Positions 8,055 to 16,851 of a stretch of DNA of 64,000 bases are shown piece after piece (position 1 is the first letter of the stretch; each line of letters starts with the position of its first letter). The stretch covers positions 124,001 through 188,000 of the forward strand of contig NZ_FOVL01000002.1 in assembly GCF_900115145.1 (NCBI RefSeq), given 5' to 3'. Made by a program: the position numbers and the translations under genes. The notes under the pieces were generated by a model, which had not been told where the DNA came from, searched no databases, and saw only the letters and a list, made by a program, of their open reading frames with translations. This DNA comes from Salegentibacter flavus (GTDB lineage Bacteria; Bacteroidota; Bacteroidia; Flavobacteriales; Flavobacteriaceae).

Positions 8055-10253
8055 ATGAGTTTGAAGGAAATTGATTTACACCAACAGCTAAAGAAGTACT
8101 TTGGATTCAGCCAGTTCAAAGGGCTTCAGGAAGAGGTGATTACCAGTATTGTAAAAGGAAACAATACCTTTGTGGTAATGCCTACCGGAGGAGGGAAATC
8201 CCTATGTTACCAACTCCCTGCGTTGATTGAAGAAGGAACTGCAATTGTGGTTTCGCCCCTTATCGCTTTAATGAAAAACCAGGTAGATGCTATTCGCGGA
8301 ATTTCCTCGGAACATGGCGTTGCCCATGTTTTAAATTCCTCCCTGAACAAAACGGAAGTTAGGCAGGTAAAAGAGGATATTGCCAACGGGGTAACAAAAT
8401 TATTATATGTAGCTCCCGAATCGCTTACCAAGGCAGATCATGTAGATTTTCTCAAAAAGCAGAAGATCTCTTTTATGGCCATAGACGAAGCTCACTGTAT
8501 TAGTGAGTGGGGTCATGATTTCAGACCGGAGTATCGTAACCTCAGGCAGATTATTCAACGAATAGGAGATAACATTCCTATAATTGCACTTACTGCCACT
8601 GCGACGCCAAAGGTACAGGAAGATATTCTTAAAAATCTGGGTATTCCCGATGCCAAAGCCTTTAAGGCGAGTTTTAACCGGCCTAACCTGTATTACGAGG
8701 TAAGACCAAAGACAAAAAATGTCAATTCTGATATTATTCGTTTTGTTAAACAGAACGAAGGTAAATCGGGAATCATTTATTGTTTAAGTCGAAAGAAGGT
8801 GGAAGAGCTGGCACAGACTCTTCAGGTAAATGGTATAAAAGCCGTGCCTTATCATGCTGGGCTGGATGCTAAGACCCGCTCCAGGCACCAGGATATGTTC
8901 CTGATGGAAGATATAGATGTGGTAGTGGCTACCATAGCTTTCGGGATGGGAATCGATAAACCCGATGTGCGTTTTGTGATACATCACGACATCCCTAAGA
9001 GTATAGAAAGTTATTACCAGGAAACCGGCAGAGCCGGCCGTGATGGTGGCGAAGGGCATTGCCTGGCTTTCTATTCTTATAAAGATATTGAGAAGCTCGA
9101 GAAGTTTATGAGTGGGAAGCCTGTGGCCGAACAGGAAATAGGACACGCTCTTTTACAGGAAGTAGTAGCTTATGCCGAGACTTCTATTTCCAGGCGTAAA
9201 TTTATCCTCCATTATTTTGGGGAGTCATTTGACGGGGAAACCGGGGAAGGTGCTTCAATGGATGATAACGTTAGATATCCCAAGAAAAAACACGAGGCTA
9301 AGGAAGAGGTGGAACTTTTGCTGAAAACTGTAAAAGAGACTAAGGAACTATACAAGGCTAAAGAAGTGGTTAAAACCCTTATCGGGAAATCCAATGCATT
9401 GATCTTATCACATAAAACCAATGAACATCCACTTTTTGGAAAGGGTAAAAGCCGTGACGGAAAATACTGGATGGCCCTGATAAGACAGGTATTGGTAGCC
9501 GGTTTCCTCAAGAAAGATATCGAAACCTACGGAGTGATAAAAATCACCGATAAAGGCAAGAAATATCTCGAAGATCCTCAGTCTTTTATGATGACCGAAG
9601 ACCATATTTTTGACAGTACTACGGAAGGAGTTACTGTTAACGCTCAATCCACCGGTGGAGGTGTAGACAAAACCCTGGTTAAAATATTGAAGGATCTTCG
9701 CAAGCAGGTAGCAAAAAGACTGGAAGTCCCTCCCTTTGTTGTTTTTCAGGATCCTTCTCTTGAAGATATGGCTTTGAAATATCCTGTCACTATGGAAGAG
9801 CTTAACAATATTTATGGGGTTGGTGAAGGCAAGGCTAAAAAGTACGGAAAGGAGTTTGTTGATCTCATCGGCAAGTATGTGGAAGAAAATGAGATTATCA
9901 GGCCAGACGATCTGGTGGTGAAATCTACCGGTGCCAAATCTGCCCTTAAACTATATATCATTCAGAATGTAGACAGAAAATTACCTCTTGATGATATCGC
10001 TTCAGCCAAGGGAATGACAATGCCTGAATTTATCAAGGAGATGGAAGCTATAGTTTATAGTGGCACCAAACTCAATATCAATTACTGGGTAGATGATATC
10101 CTGGATGAGGATCAGCAGGAGGAATTACACGAATATTTTATCGATGCTGAAACAGACAAAATAGATGCTGCGATAGAAGAATTTGACGGGGAGTATGATG
10201 ATGAAGAATTAAGGTTATACCGTATCAAGTTTATTAGTGAGGTGGCAAATTAG
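8055..10253 (+). CDS. recQ: ATP-dependent DNA helicase RecQ
   Basis: 3'-5' DNA helicase of recombination and repair. 732 residues: Walker A PTGGGKS (43-49), DEAH box with IDEAHCISEWGHDFRPEY (143-160), motif VI ETGRAGRDG, then RecQ-C-terminal winged helix and an HRDC-like helical region (YGVGEGKAKKYG). The segment that normally holds four zinc-binding cysteines (here AYAETSISRRKFILHYFGE and onward) has none. ATG 8055 matches the usual MSLKEIDL-type start. Confidence 0.94.
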   Translation: MSLKEIDLHQQLKKYFGFSQFKGLQEEVITSIVKGNNTFVVMPTGGGKSLCYQLPALIEEGTAIVVSPLIALMKNQVDAIRGISSEHGVAHVLNSSLNKTEVRQVKEDIANGVTKLLYVAPESLTKADHVDFLKKQKISFMAIDEAHCISEWGHDFRPEYRNLRQIIQRIGDNIPIIALTATATPKVQEDILKNLGIPDAKAFKASFNRPNLYYEVRPKTKNVNSDIIRFVKQNEGKSGIIYCLSRKKVEELAQTLQVNGIKAVPYHAGLDAKTRSRHQDMFLMEDIDVVVATIAFGMGIDKPDVRFVIHHDIPKSIESYYQETGRAGRDGGEGHCLAFYSYKDIEKLEKFMSGKPVAEQEIGHALLQEVVAYAETSISRRKFILHYFGESFDGETGEGASMDDNVRYPKKKHEAKEEVELLLKTVKETKELYKAKEVVKTLIGKSNALILSHKTNEHPLFGKGKSRDGKYWMALIRQVLVAGFLKKDIETYGVIKITDKGKKYLEDPQSFMMTEDHIFDSTTEGVTVNAQSTGGGVDKTLVKILKDLRKQVAKRLEVPPFVVFQDPSLEDMALKYPVTMEELNNIYGVGEGKAKKYGKEFVDLIGKYVEENEIIRPDDLVVKSTGAKSALKLYIIQNVDRKLPLDDIASAKGMTMPEFIKEMEAIVYSGTKLNINYWVDDILDEDQQEELHEYFIDAETDKIDAAIEEFDGEYDDEELRLYRIKFISEVAN

Positions 10254-10384
10254 GTTTGGTAAATTCGTGATCTGTTGGTTCGTTAAATCGGGATTTATTG
10301 ATTGGTAAATTGGATTTAAATTCCAGGGAAGAAAACTGAGAAATAGAACTGATTCCGAAAGCTATCGGGACTGACAACCGAGAA

Positions 10385-11158
10385 CTACTTGCCTCCGTTC
10401 TTTTGAAGATCGAAGATGCATTGATCATCAAGACCGGGAATGTTTCCGCCGTCAATAACATCAACAATTCCGCTACCAAATTCTATGGAAGCCTGCATCA
10501 GGCATCCTGAAACATTGCAATGCCCGGCATATTCTTCATCTTTATGATCTGATTGCGGCTCAGTGCCCAGGTCTACAAGTCCGAAAAGATGTCCGAATTC
10601 GTGATTTAGGGTGGCCGCTTCAATATCGGCTTTAGATGGGGCGTTTGGGCGGTTGGCGAAGTTTTTTATGGTTTCTCCGTAGACCACCATCGAAGTATTT
10701 CTAAATGATGAACCCAGGACAAAACGATTATCTTCGTCTTTTTCGCTGCTACCATCAGCAAAATAAATAAATACGGCAATCTCGTCTCCTACATTATAAA
10801 GACTGCGGATATCTTTTTCTATAGCGGCGATTTCTTCAATATCGAAAGGAGCTTTGCCTGAAGATTCCACGGCCCGCTGGTTTATTTGAATTCCATCTGG
10901 TTTGTAAACTCTGTCCTGAAGAAAACTTTTAAATTTTGCAATGGCTTCCTGGGAGGGCGCATAACCAGTAACATAAGCGATTTCAATATTCATGGAAGTA
11001 TATCGCACGTCACTAAGCAAATCATTGGCCGAATCACCCAGGCCCTGCAGGTTCGCAGTTTTATCGATCTTGTTTTCATCGTCGGTATTATCAGTTGTAC
11101 AGGAAGACAATACCAGGAACAGCGATAAAAATAAAGCTAAGTGATTTATTTTAAACAT
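10385..11158 (-). CDS. Metzincin-like zinc metalloprotease lipoprotein
   Basis: 257 residues with a lipoprotein signal ending LSSC (C20), so probably anchored in the outer or inner membrane. Zinc motif HEFGHLFGLVD at residues 186-196 gives H186, E187, H190 and D196, i.e. HExxHxxGxxD with Asp as third ligand rather than His. A downstream Met-turn candidate GCLMQ follows near residue 218. It resembles the 'membrane metalloprotease' family of Flavobacteria; substrate unknown. A Ser/Asp-rich linker follows the lipobox. Convergent with recQ; the 131-bp gap holds an imperfect palindrome (TCCGAAAGCTATCGGGA, 10354-10370) like other flavobacterial intergenic repeats. Confidence 0.8.
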   Translation of the reverse strand: MFKINHLALFLSLFLVLSSCTTDNTDDENKIDKTANLQGLGDSANDLLSDVRYTSMNIEIAYVTGYAPSQEAIAKFKSFLQDRVYKPDGIQINQRAVESSGKAPFDIEEIAAIEKDIRSLYNVGDEIAVFIYFADGSSEKDEDNRFVLGSSFRNTSMVVYGETIKNFANRPNAPSKADIEAATLNHEFGHLFGLVDLGTEPQSDHKDEEYAGHCNVSGCLMQASIEFGSGIVDVIDGGNIPGLDDQCIFDLQKNGGK

Positions 11159-11193
11159 TTGACAGAATTTGAAATATTGGTAAAAATATAAAT

Positions 11194-11928
11194 TTAATGC
11201 ATTTGTGGCTTTAATTCGGCTAAATAATCATAGTGTTCCCCTTTTTTTATGAGTCTACAGGTGAAATTATTTTTATGTGCCGCCAGCTCCAGGGAATTAA
11301 AATCGATGTAAAGCCAGTTGAACCATTCGCCTTTTTCGCTTTTATGGCTAAGCTGAAACTGAATTTCGCCGTAATACCCATCTTCTGGATTAACCCAGAT
11401 TCCGCCATCTTCATCACGATCAAAGAGAAAACTCAGGTCTGAAGAATCCAAAAGGATCTTACCGCCGGGAGATAGTAAGTTTCTGGCCTGGAAAAAAAAG
11501 ATGTCCAGGTTGGAGAGTTTACCGATAATTCCGCTGCCGTTCATCAGCATTAAAAGCGTGTCGAACTTTTCATCGTGGAGGTCGAAGAAATCGATTTTAC
11601 GGGCATCTTTGAGGCCTCGTAAACCTGCAATTTCAATAGCTCCTTCGGAAGTATCTATTCCGGTAACTTTTAATTTCTTTTCATTCTGAAGATAGAGTGC
11701 GTGACTTCCAGCGCCGCAGCCAACATCAAGAACGCGCCCGGAACATAACTGAAGTGCTTTTTGCTCCAAAGGAGGCATTTCAGAAAAATTTCTGAATAAA
11801 TAAGGAACAGGGATAACATCGTCGTCAAAATCGGGAGAATGCACGTGGATAGGAGTGTCGTCCTTATGATGATAAAAAGCGGAGATCGCTTTTCCGAAGA
11901 TATCTTTATCTGGAGTGTTGTTATTCAT
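11194..11928 (-). CDS. Class I SAM-dependent methyltransferase
   Basis: 244 residues. Rossmann motif I is VLDVGCGAG (66-74), followed by acidic D (GIDTSEGAI) and motif IV-like DTLLMLMNGSGII. The N-terminal stretch HVHSPDFDDDVIPVPYLFR is unlike common small-molecule families, so the substrate is not known. It starts only 11 bp from the divergent ykgJ-like ATG, so control regions must overlap the two coding starts. Confidence 0.82.
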   Translation of the reverse strand: MNNNTPDKDIFGKAISAFYHHKDDTPIHVHSPDFDDDVIPVPYLFRNFSEMPPLEQKALQLCSGRVLDVGCGAGSHALYLQNEKKLKVTGIDTSEGAIEIAGLRGLKDARKIDFFDLHDEKFDTLLMLMNGSGIIGKLSNLDIFFFQARNLLSPGGKILLDSSDLSFLFDRDEDGGIWVNPEDGYYGEIQFQLSHKSEKGEWFNWLYIDFNSLELAAHKNNFTCRLIKKGEHYDYLAELKPQMH

Positions 11929-11935
11929 ATCTTTG
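11928..11935 (+). promoter_or_regulatory. -7 box directly before the YkgJ-like gene
   Basis: TATCTTTG, an exact TAnnTTTG match, ending four bases before the ATG at 11940. With the usual 4-6 nt from the final G to the transcription start, the transcript would begin at or next to the A of ATG. It overlaps the first base of the divergent methyltransferase start. Confidence 0.5.
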
Positions 11936-11939
11936 CAAA

Positions 11940-12434
11940 ATGGAGGAAAATCTAAATAATCTCCCCGAGCGGGCCAAAGATAAGCATAAGGAAAATAAAA
12001 AGTTCTTTTCCCGGCTTCGGAAAAAACGGCCCAAAGACCTGGACCGGCAGATGCAGGAGCTCCACGAGGAGGAATTTTCCCGCACCAGTTGCCTGGACTG
12101 TGCCAATTGCTGTAAAACCACCGGCCCTCTTTTTACCAATAAGGATATCGAGAGAATAAGTAAACATCTTAAACTCAAACCGCAGCAGTTCATCGAGCAG
12201 TATCTTCGCATAGATGAGGATAATGATTTTGTGTTACAGCAAGTACCCTGTGCCTTTTTAGCACCAGATAATTATTGTCTCATTTACGAGGTACGACCAA
12301 AAGCCTGCAGGGAATTCCCGCATACCGATAGGAAGGATTTTCACAAGATTTCCAATCTCACCATAAAAAATACTGCTATTTGTCCTGCTGCGTACAATAT
12401 TGTAGAAGAGATGAAGAGGAGGATCAAAACCTAA
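11940..12434 (+). CDS. YkgJ-family cysteine-cluster protein
   Basis: 164 residues. Cysteine cluster CLDCANCC (C51, C54, C57, C58), then PCAFL, YCLIY and KACREFP cysteines, the pattern of the zinc/iron-chelating UPF0153/YkgJ family. Function of the family is poorly known; a metal- or Fe-S-binding role is inferred from the cysteines. The N-terminus is highly charged (KDKHKENKKFFSRLRKKRPKD is broken into blocks of Lys/Arg). ATG 11940 abuts a consensus promoter box. Confidence 0.85.
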   Translation: MEENLNNLPERAKDKHKENKKFFSRLRKKRPKDLDRQMQELHEEEFSRTSCLDCANCCKTTGPLFTNKDIERISKHLKLKPQQFIEQYLRIDEDNDFVLQQVPCAFLAPDNYCLIYEVRPKACREFPHTDRKDFHKISNLTIKNTAICPAAYNIVEEMKRRIKT

Positions 12435-12448
12435 GGCGGCTGTCTAAA

Positions 12449-12676
12449 CTATTTAAACTTCCTTTTGATGAGGTTAAATTTCTTGTAATTTTTTATGATT
12501 AAAAAATACAATATAGGTCCGAAAAATGGTAAGAAAATTATTATCAGTACCCAGATCAATCGATGCCGCCCCTTAAAATTTTGCTTTAGCAAACTGGCAA
12601 AAGCCAATACCGGAAGCACAAGGAGCGCCACCATAAAGGCCGAAAGCCAAAAGCCGGAGGTTTCTAACTCGATCAT
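12449..12676 (-). CDS. Small membrane protein with PLDc_N domain
   Basis: 75 residues. Two hydrophobic helices: SAFMVALLVLPVLAFASLL and LIWVLIIIFLPFFGPILYF, with a basic tail. This is the two-helix domain found in front of cardiolipin synthases (PLDc_N), here standing alone. Start MIELETSGFWL at 12676, 17 bp downstream of the DUF1343 gene's stop, so probably co-transcribed with it. Convergent with the YkgJ-like gene. Confidence 0.7.
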   Translation of the reverse strand: MIELETSGFWLSAFMVALLVLPVLAFASLLKQNFKGRHRLIWVLIIIFLPFFGPILYFLIIKNYKKFNLIKRKFK

Positions 12677-12693
12677 AAGGGATTATTTATCTC

Positions 12694-13923
12694 TTAATAT
12701 AATAAATATTTTTCACGTCTTTCAGAAAATTCTGCTAATCCCGGTTTCCAGCTTTCACGAATCTGTGCTGCACTAAGTCCTTCTTCTATTTGCTGCTGAA
12801 GTTTGGTGGTCCCGGCAAGTTTTGTAAAGAACGCATTAAAGAATTTGTCTTGATCTTTAGTATTATTATAGGCTTCAATAAGCCATTCCAGATTGATTTT
12901 ATCCAGCGCTTCATAATTACTTAGATCCCGCCCGTAACAGGTTTCACCAAGATGTTTTGGGTTTTTCGCACCATCTTTAGATTCCGGGGTGTAGGTATAA
13001 TCAAAATAGGTTTTATCCAAATAAGGAGATCCAAAAACCTGGAATTGTTTATCGGTGCCACGCCCGGCATTAACATTGGTGCCTTCAAAAAAGCAGAGGC
13101 TGGGATAAAGATTTATAGACTGTGCATTGGGAAGGTTAGGTGATGGTTTTACCGGGAGTTCATAGGCAAGGGAATGCTTGTAATTCTCCATTTCTACCAC
13201 TTCGAGGTCACACTGTATTCCATCTTTTAACCACTTTTCGCCATTTATCATTTTCGCATACTCCCCCATTGTGAGTCCGTGCACGGTTGGGATGGGATGC
13301 ATTCCCACAAAACTTTTATTTTCCATTTCCAGGATAGGCCCGTCTATATAATGTCCATTTGGATTCGGTCGGTCAAAAACGATGAGTTGTATGTTATTTT
13401 CGGCACAGGCTTCCATAACATAATGCAGGGAAGAGATATAGGTGTAGAACCGGGCTCCCACGTCCTGAAGATCGAAGATAAGCACATCGAGTCCTTCCAG
13501 TTGCTCGGGTTTTGGCTTTTTGTTGTCACCGTAAAGGGAGATCACCGGCAGGCCGGTTTCGGCATCTTTTCCGTCTTCAATGGCTTCACCGGCATCAGCC
13601 GTACCACGGAAACCGTGCTCGGGAGCGAATACTTTTTTTAGATTAACATCCAGTGAAAGCAGGGAGTCTACAAGATGAATATAGCCGGTTTCTTTATCGA
13701 TACGCGAACTCTGGTTGCCCACCAGACCAACATTTTTTCCATGCAACAGGGGAAGGTATGTTTCGGGACGATTTGCACCTACAATTATGTCTTCTGAAGT
13801 CAATTCAGCTGGGTTCTGGTCCTCAGAAACTGTGAGCCTTTCTTTTTGCGAATCTGTGTTTCTGCAGGAAACAAGTCCGATAAAAGCGAATAAAAATGTA
13901 CTTTTGAATAACCTTTTAATCAT
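12694..13923 (-). CDS. DUF1343 lipoprotein, NamZ-like exo-N-acetylmuramidase
   Basis: DUF1343 proteins include NamZ (GH171), which releases terminal N-acetylmuramic acid from peptidoglycan fragments. The start at 13923 (MIKRLFKSTF...) gives 409 residues with a lipobox LVSC (C20); a longer reading to 14232 would run into the divergent permease gene and is rejected. Family motifs: GLVGNQSS, FAPEHGFRGTADAGE, GLDVLIFDLQDVGARFYTY, FDRPNPNGHYIDGP, EGTNVNAGRGTD. Likely part of peptidoglycan recycling at the cell surface. The gap to the divergent gene is 9 bp. Confidence 0.87.
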   Translation of the reverse strand: MIKRLFKSTFLFAFIGLVSCRNTDSQKERLTVSEDQNPAELTSEDIIVGANRPETYLPLLHGKNVGLVGNQSSRIDKETGYIHLVDSLLSLDVNLKKVFAPEHGFRGTADAGEAIEDGKDAETGLPVISLYGDNKKPKPEQLEGLDVLIFDLQDVGARFYTYISSLHYVMEACAENNIQLIVFDRPNPNGHYIDGPILEMENKSFVGMHPIPTVHGLTMGEYAKMINGEKWLKDGIQCDLEVVEMENYKHSLAYELPVKPSPNLPNAQSINLYPSLCFFEGTNVNAGRGTDKQFQVFGSPYLDKTYFDYTYTPESKDGAKNPKHLGETCYGRDLSNYEALDKINLEWLIEAYNNTKDQDKFFNAFFTKLAGTTKLQQQIEEGLSAAQIRESWKPGLAEFSERREKYLLY

Positions 13924-13932
13924 CCTGATAAA

Positions 13933-15165
13933 TTGAATTTCGAATTTTTCGTAGTAAAACGCCTCATTGGCGCCAAAGGCCATAAAAGTAGTATTTCTGC
14001 CCCAATAATAAAAATTGCCATAACCGCTATTGCTATTGGGGTGATTATGATGTTGGTTTCCTTTGCTACGGGATTGGGACTGCAGGAGAAGATAAGGGAT
14101 AAGATCGCCGCTTTTAACGGGCATATAAATATATCCAGTTACGATAATAATAGCTCGCAGGTTTCCCTGGAACCCATTTCCAAAGAGCAGGATTTTTATC
14201 CTGAATTCACCCGAGTGGACGGAATTGAGCACGTTCAGGCTGTGGCCACAAAAGCCGGAATAATAAGAACCGAAACAGATTTTGAAGGAGTCCTGGTGAA
14301 AGGTCTGGGAGAGGATTATAAGTGGGAAAATTTTGAAGAATTTATAACATCAGGTGAAATTCCTGAATTTACCGGAACGCTCAATGATGAGGTGATGATC
14401 TCGGCCTACCTTTCTAACAGGTTAGGTTTACAGATTGGAGATAAAGTGCCTACTTATTTTCTGAGGGAAGAAAGTGACCGGCCGCTGCTTCGGGCTTTCG
14501 TAATTACGGGGATTTACAGTTCTGGCTTCCAGGAATTCGACGAGTTGTATATGCTTGCAGATATTAGGCATATTCAGCGTATCAATCGCTGGGAGGATGA
14601 TGAGGTAGGAAATTTTGAGGTTTTTATAAGTGATTTTGGTGAACTGGACGAGAAAGGTCAGGAAGTTTATGAAAACACGGGTTCGTTTCTTGATGCGCAA
14701 ACGATCAATCAGAAATATTATTCCATTTTTGAATGGCTGGAGCTGTTTGATTTCAATATTGCGCTTATCATCGGGATAATGATTCTGGTTGCGGGAATAA
14801 ATATGATCACCGCCTTGCTGGTTTTAATCCTGGAACGCACCCAGATGATAGGAATTCTGAAAGCTTTAGGAAGCGGAGACTGGAGCATAAGAAAGATATT
14901 TTTGTACAATGCAGGCTATCTTATCCTATTAGGGTTATTCTGGGGAAATCTTATAGGAATAGGCTTGCTGCTGATTCAGAAATATTTTAAATTATTCCCA
15001 TTGAACCCTGACACCTATTATGTAACCGAAGTTCCGGTTTATATAAACTGGGATTATATTCTTGCAGTAAATATCGGCACCCTGATATTATGTATGCTGA
15101 TGCTGTTGATCCCATCGGTGATCATTTCAAAAATATCCCCCGCAAAAGCTATTAAATTTGAATAA
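13933..15165 (+). CDS. ABC transporter permease, LolC/LolE-like (FtsX family)
   Basis: 410 residues. An N-terminal helix (about 25-50, IAITAIAIGVIMMLVSFATG), a periplasmic MacB-like core domain (about 50-260) and three C-terminal helices (from LIIGIMILVAGINMITALLV) match lipoprotein-releasing LolC/E permeases. A matching LolD ATPase is not in the window. The start codon is TTG at 13933 (MNFEFFVVKRLIGAK), the expected family N-terminus; no upstream ATG is possible because the divergent DUF1343 gene begins 9 bp away. Confidence 0.83.
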   Translation: MNFEFFVVKRLIGAKGHKSSISAPIIKIAITAIAIGVIMMLVSFATGLGLQEKIRDKIAAFNGHINISSYDNNSSQVSLEPISKEQDFYPEFTRVDGIEHVQAVATKAGIIRTETDFEGVLVKGLGEDYKWENFEEFITSGEIPEFTGTLNDEVMISAYLSNRLGLQIGDKVPTYFLREESDRPLLRAFVITGIYSSGFQEFDELYMLADIRHIQRINRWEDDEVGNFEVFISDFGELDEKGQEVYENTGSFLDAQTINQKYYSIFEWLELFDFNIALIIGIMILVAGINMITALLVLILERTQMIGILKALGSGDWSIRKIFLYNAGYLILLGLFWGNLIGIGLLLIQKYFKLFPLNPDTYYVTEVPVYINWDYILAVNIGTLILCMLMLLIPSVIISKISPAKAIKFE

Positions 15166-15225
15166 AATGAAAGCCATAAGAGTTATTTCGACTACTATGG
15201 TGAGTTATAATTGTTAAAACTTTTT

Positions 15226-16206
15226 ATGGAATACGCAGAAAACATTTTAGGCACCATCGGGAACACTCCTTTGGTGAAGATGAATAAAATAACGAAAGAT
15301 ATAGATGCCCTGGTCCTGGCCAAATACGAGACTTTTAATCCCGGTAATTCTGTAAAGGACAGAATGGCCGTAAAAATGATAGAAGAGGCAGAGAAAAGCG
15401 GAAAATTGAAACCGGGCGGCACCATAATTGAAGGGACCTCTGGAAATACCGGAATGGGCCTTGCCCTGGCGGCCATCGTGAAAGGTTACAAGATGGTATG
15501 TGTGATCTCAGATAAACAAAGCAAGGAAAAGATAGATATTCTTAAGGCTGTTGGTAGTGAAGTAATAGTTTGTCCTACTGATGTTGCACCGGAAGATCCA
15601 AGGTCTTATTATTCAACTTCAAAAAGATTGGCTGAAGAAACGCCTAATTCGTGGTATGTGAACCAATATGATAATCTGGCCAATACCCAGGCCCATTACG
15701 AAACCACAGGCCCTGAGATTTGGAGACAAACCGATGGAAAGGTCACCCATTTTGTGGTTGGGGTAGGAACCGGAGGAACAATTTCGGGAGTAGGGAAATA
15801 TCTGAAAGAACAAAACCCCAATATCAAAGTTTGGGGAATCGATACTTATGGTTCGGTATTTAAGAAATACCACGAAACCGGGATCTTTGATAAAAATGAG
15901 ATCTATCCTTACGTAACCGAAGGAATTGGAGAAGATATTCTGCCTAAGAATGTAGATTTTAGCGTAATAGACGGATTTACCAAAGTGACCGATAAAGATG
16001 CGGCCATATATACCAGGAAGCTGGCCAAAGAAGAAGGTTTCTTCCTCGGGAATTCGGCCGGAGCAGCGGCAAAGGGACTGCTTCAGTTAAAAGAGCATTT
16101 TACCAAAGACGATGTGGTGGTAGTTTTATTTCACGATCATGGCAGCAGGTATGTTGGAAAAATGTACAATGATGAGTGGATGAAAAAGATGGGATATCTG
16201 GAATAA
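15226..16206 (+). CDS. PLP-dependent cysteine synthase / cystathionine beta-synthase-like enzyme
   Basis: Fold-type II PLP enzyme of 326 residues. PLP lysine K44 sits in NPGNSVKDRMA; phosphate-binding GTSGNTGMG and GVGTGGTISGVG loops are intact. The C-terminus (LFHDHGSRYVGKMYNDEW) is closer to cystathionine beta-synthase than to classical CysK. It could make cysteine from O-acetylserine or cystathionine from serine and homocysteine; sequence alone does not decide. ATG 15226 is chosen over a TTG at 15211 because MEYAENILGTIGNTPLV is the family start. Confidence 0.85.
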   Translation: MEYAENILGTIGNTPLVKMNKITKDIDALVLAKYETFNPGNSVKDRMAVKMIEEAEKSGKLKPGGTIIEGTSGNTGMGLALAAIVKGYKMVCVISDKQSKEKIDILKAVGSEVIVCPTDVAPEDPRSYYSTSKRLAEETPNSWYVNQYDNLANTQAHYETTGPEIWRQTDGKVTHFVVGVGTGGTISGVGKYLKEQNPNIKVWGIDTYGSVFKKYHETGIFDKNEIYPYVTEGIGEDILPKNVDFSVIDGFTKVTDKDAAIYTRKLAKEEGFFLGNSAGAAAKGLLQLKEHFTKDDVVVVLFHDHGSRYVGKMYNDEWMKKMGYLE

Positions 16207-16226
16207 ACTGTTTGTGGTCCTATATT

Positions 16227-16793
16227 TTAATTTTCCTCCCATCCCCAGGGTGCTCCTGGGTTTCCCACCGGTTGGCTTAAATCGAATTCAACAGAGAAAT
16301 CGGTATCAGAGCCTATACGTTTTAAATTATAGGTAAAATTGTCTTCATCGAGACCAATAAACCAAACATTGGTAGCTGCTGCCGGAAGTAATTCGGCTGT
16401 TTCCATGTCGGCAGGAAAAACTTGTAGATCGGCAAGTCCTGTATTTGTTGCTTGTCCGCCATACTGTGTGATCCTGTCTTCTGAACCATCGCGGTGACGG
16501 TGGTCGTGTTTTAATTTTATCTTGTTGTCCTTAAAGGTAAGCACCCAGGTACGTGATTTATCGTCTCCTACAAAGAAGGGAATTTTAATACTGTTTTCAT
16601 CGCAGGACCTCACGTGCATGATAAGCTTCTTACCTGCGAAATCCTCTCCGGGATTCTCACTGGTTATTGTGCCCTCATAAGCTTCCCCGCAGTGACCTTG
16701 TAGCTGTGTCCAGAATTTTTCTGCCGGACTTTGCTGAGCATAAAAAAAGGAAAAGCTTAAAAATAAAATTAAGGAAAAGTAGATCTTTTGCAT
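16227..16793 (-). CDS. Secreted protein of unknown function
   Basis: 188 residues from ATG 16793, beginning with a clear signal peptide (MQKIYFSLILFLSFSFFYAQ). The mature part has two cysteines (GHCGEAYEG, VRSCDEN), a His/Asp-rich stretch (KLKHDHRHRDGSED) and predicted beta-rich character. I recognise it only as a conserved hypothetical type found in Bacteroidetes. The longer reading to 16895 would overlap the divergent lipoprotein gene's start and is rejected. Convergent with the cysteine synthase-like gene, 20 bp apart. Confidence 0.65.
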   Translation of the reverse strand: MQKIYFSLILFLSFSFFYAQQSPAEKFWTQLQGHCGEAYEGTITSENPGEDFAGKKLIMHVRSCDENSIKIPFFVGDDKSRTWVLTFKDNKIKLKHDHRHRDGSEDRITQYGGQATNTGLADLQVFPADMETAELLPAAATNVWFIGLDEDNFTYNLKRIGSDTDFSVEFDLSQPVGNPGAPWGWEEN

Positions 16794-16851
16794 ACTTAAA
16801 AGTTTTGGGTTATTGCAAAATACAGTATTTTCAGGCTTAAAATAAATTTGG

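Noticed and set aside
7973-8119. N-terminal extension of kdsD to 8119
   Set aside because: It would overlap recQ and the promoter box, and adds residues absent from the family.
13924-14232. N-terminal extension of the DUF1343 gene
   Set aside because: Runs into the permease gene; the lipobox start at 13923 is complete.
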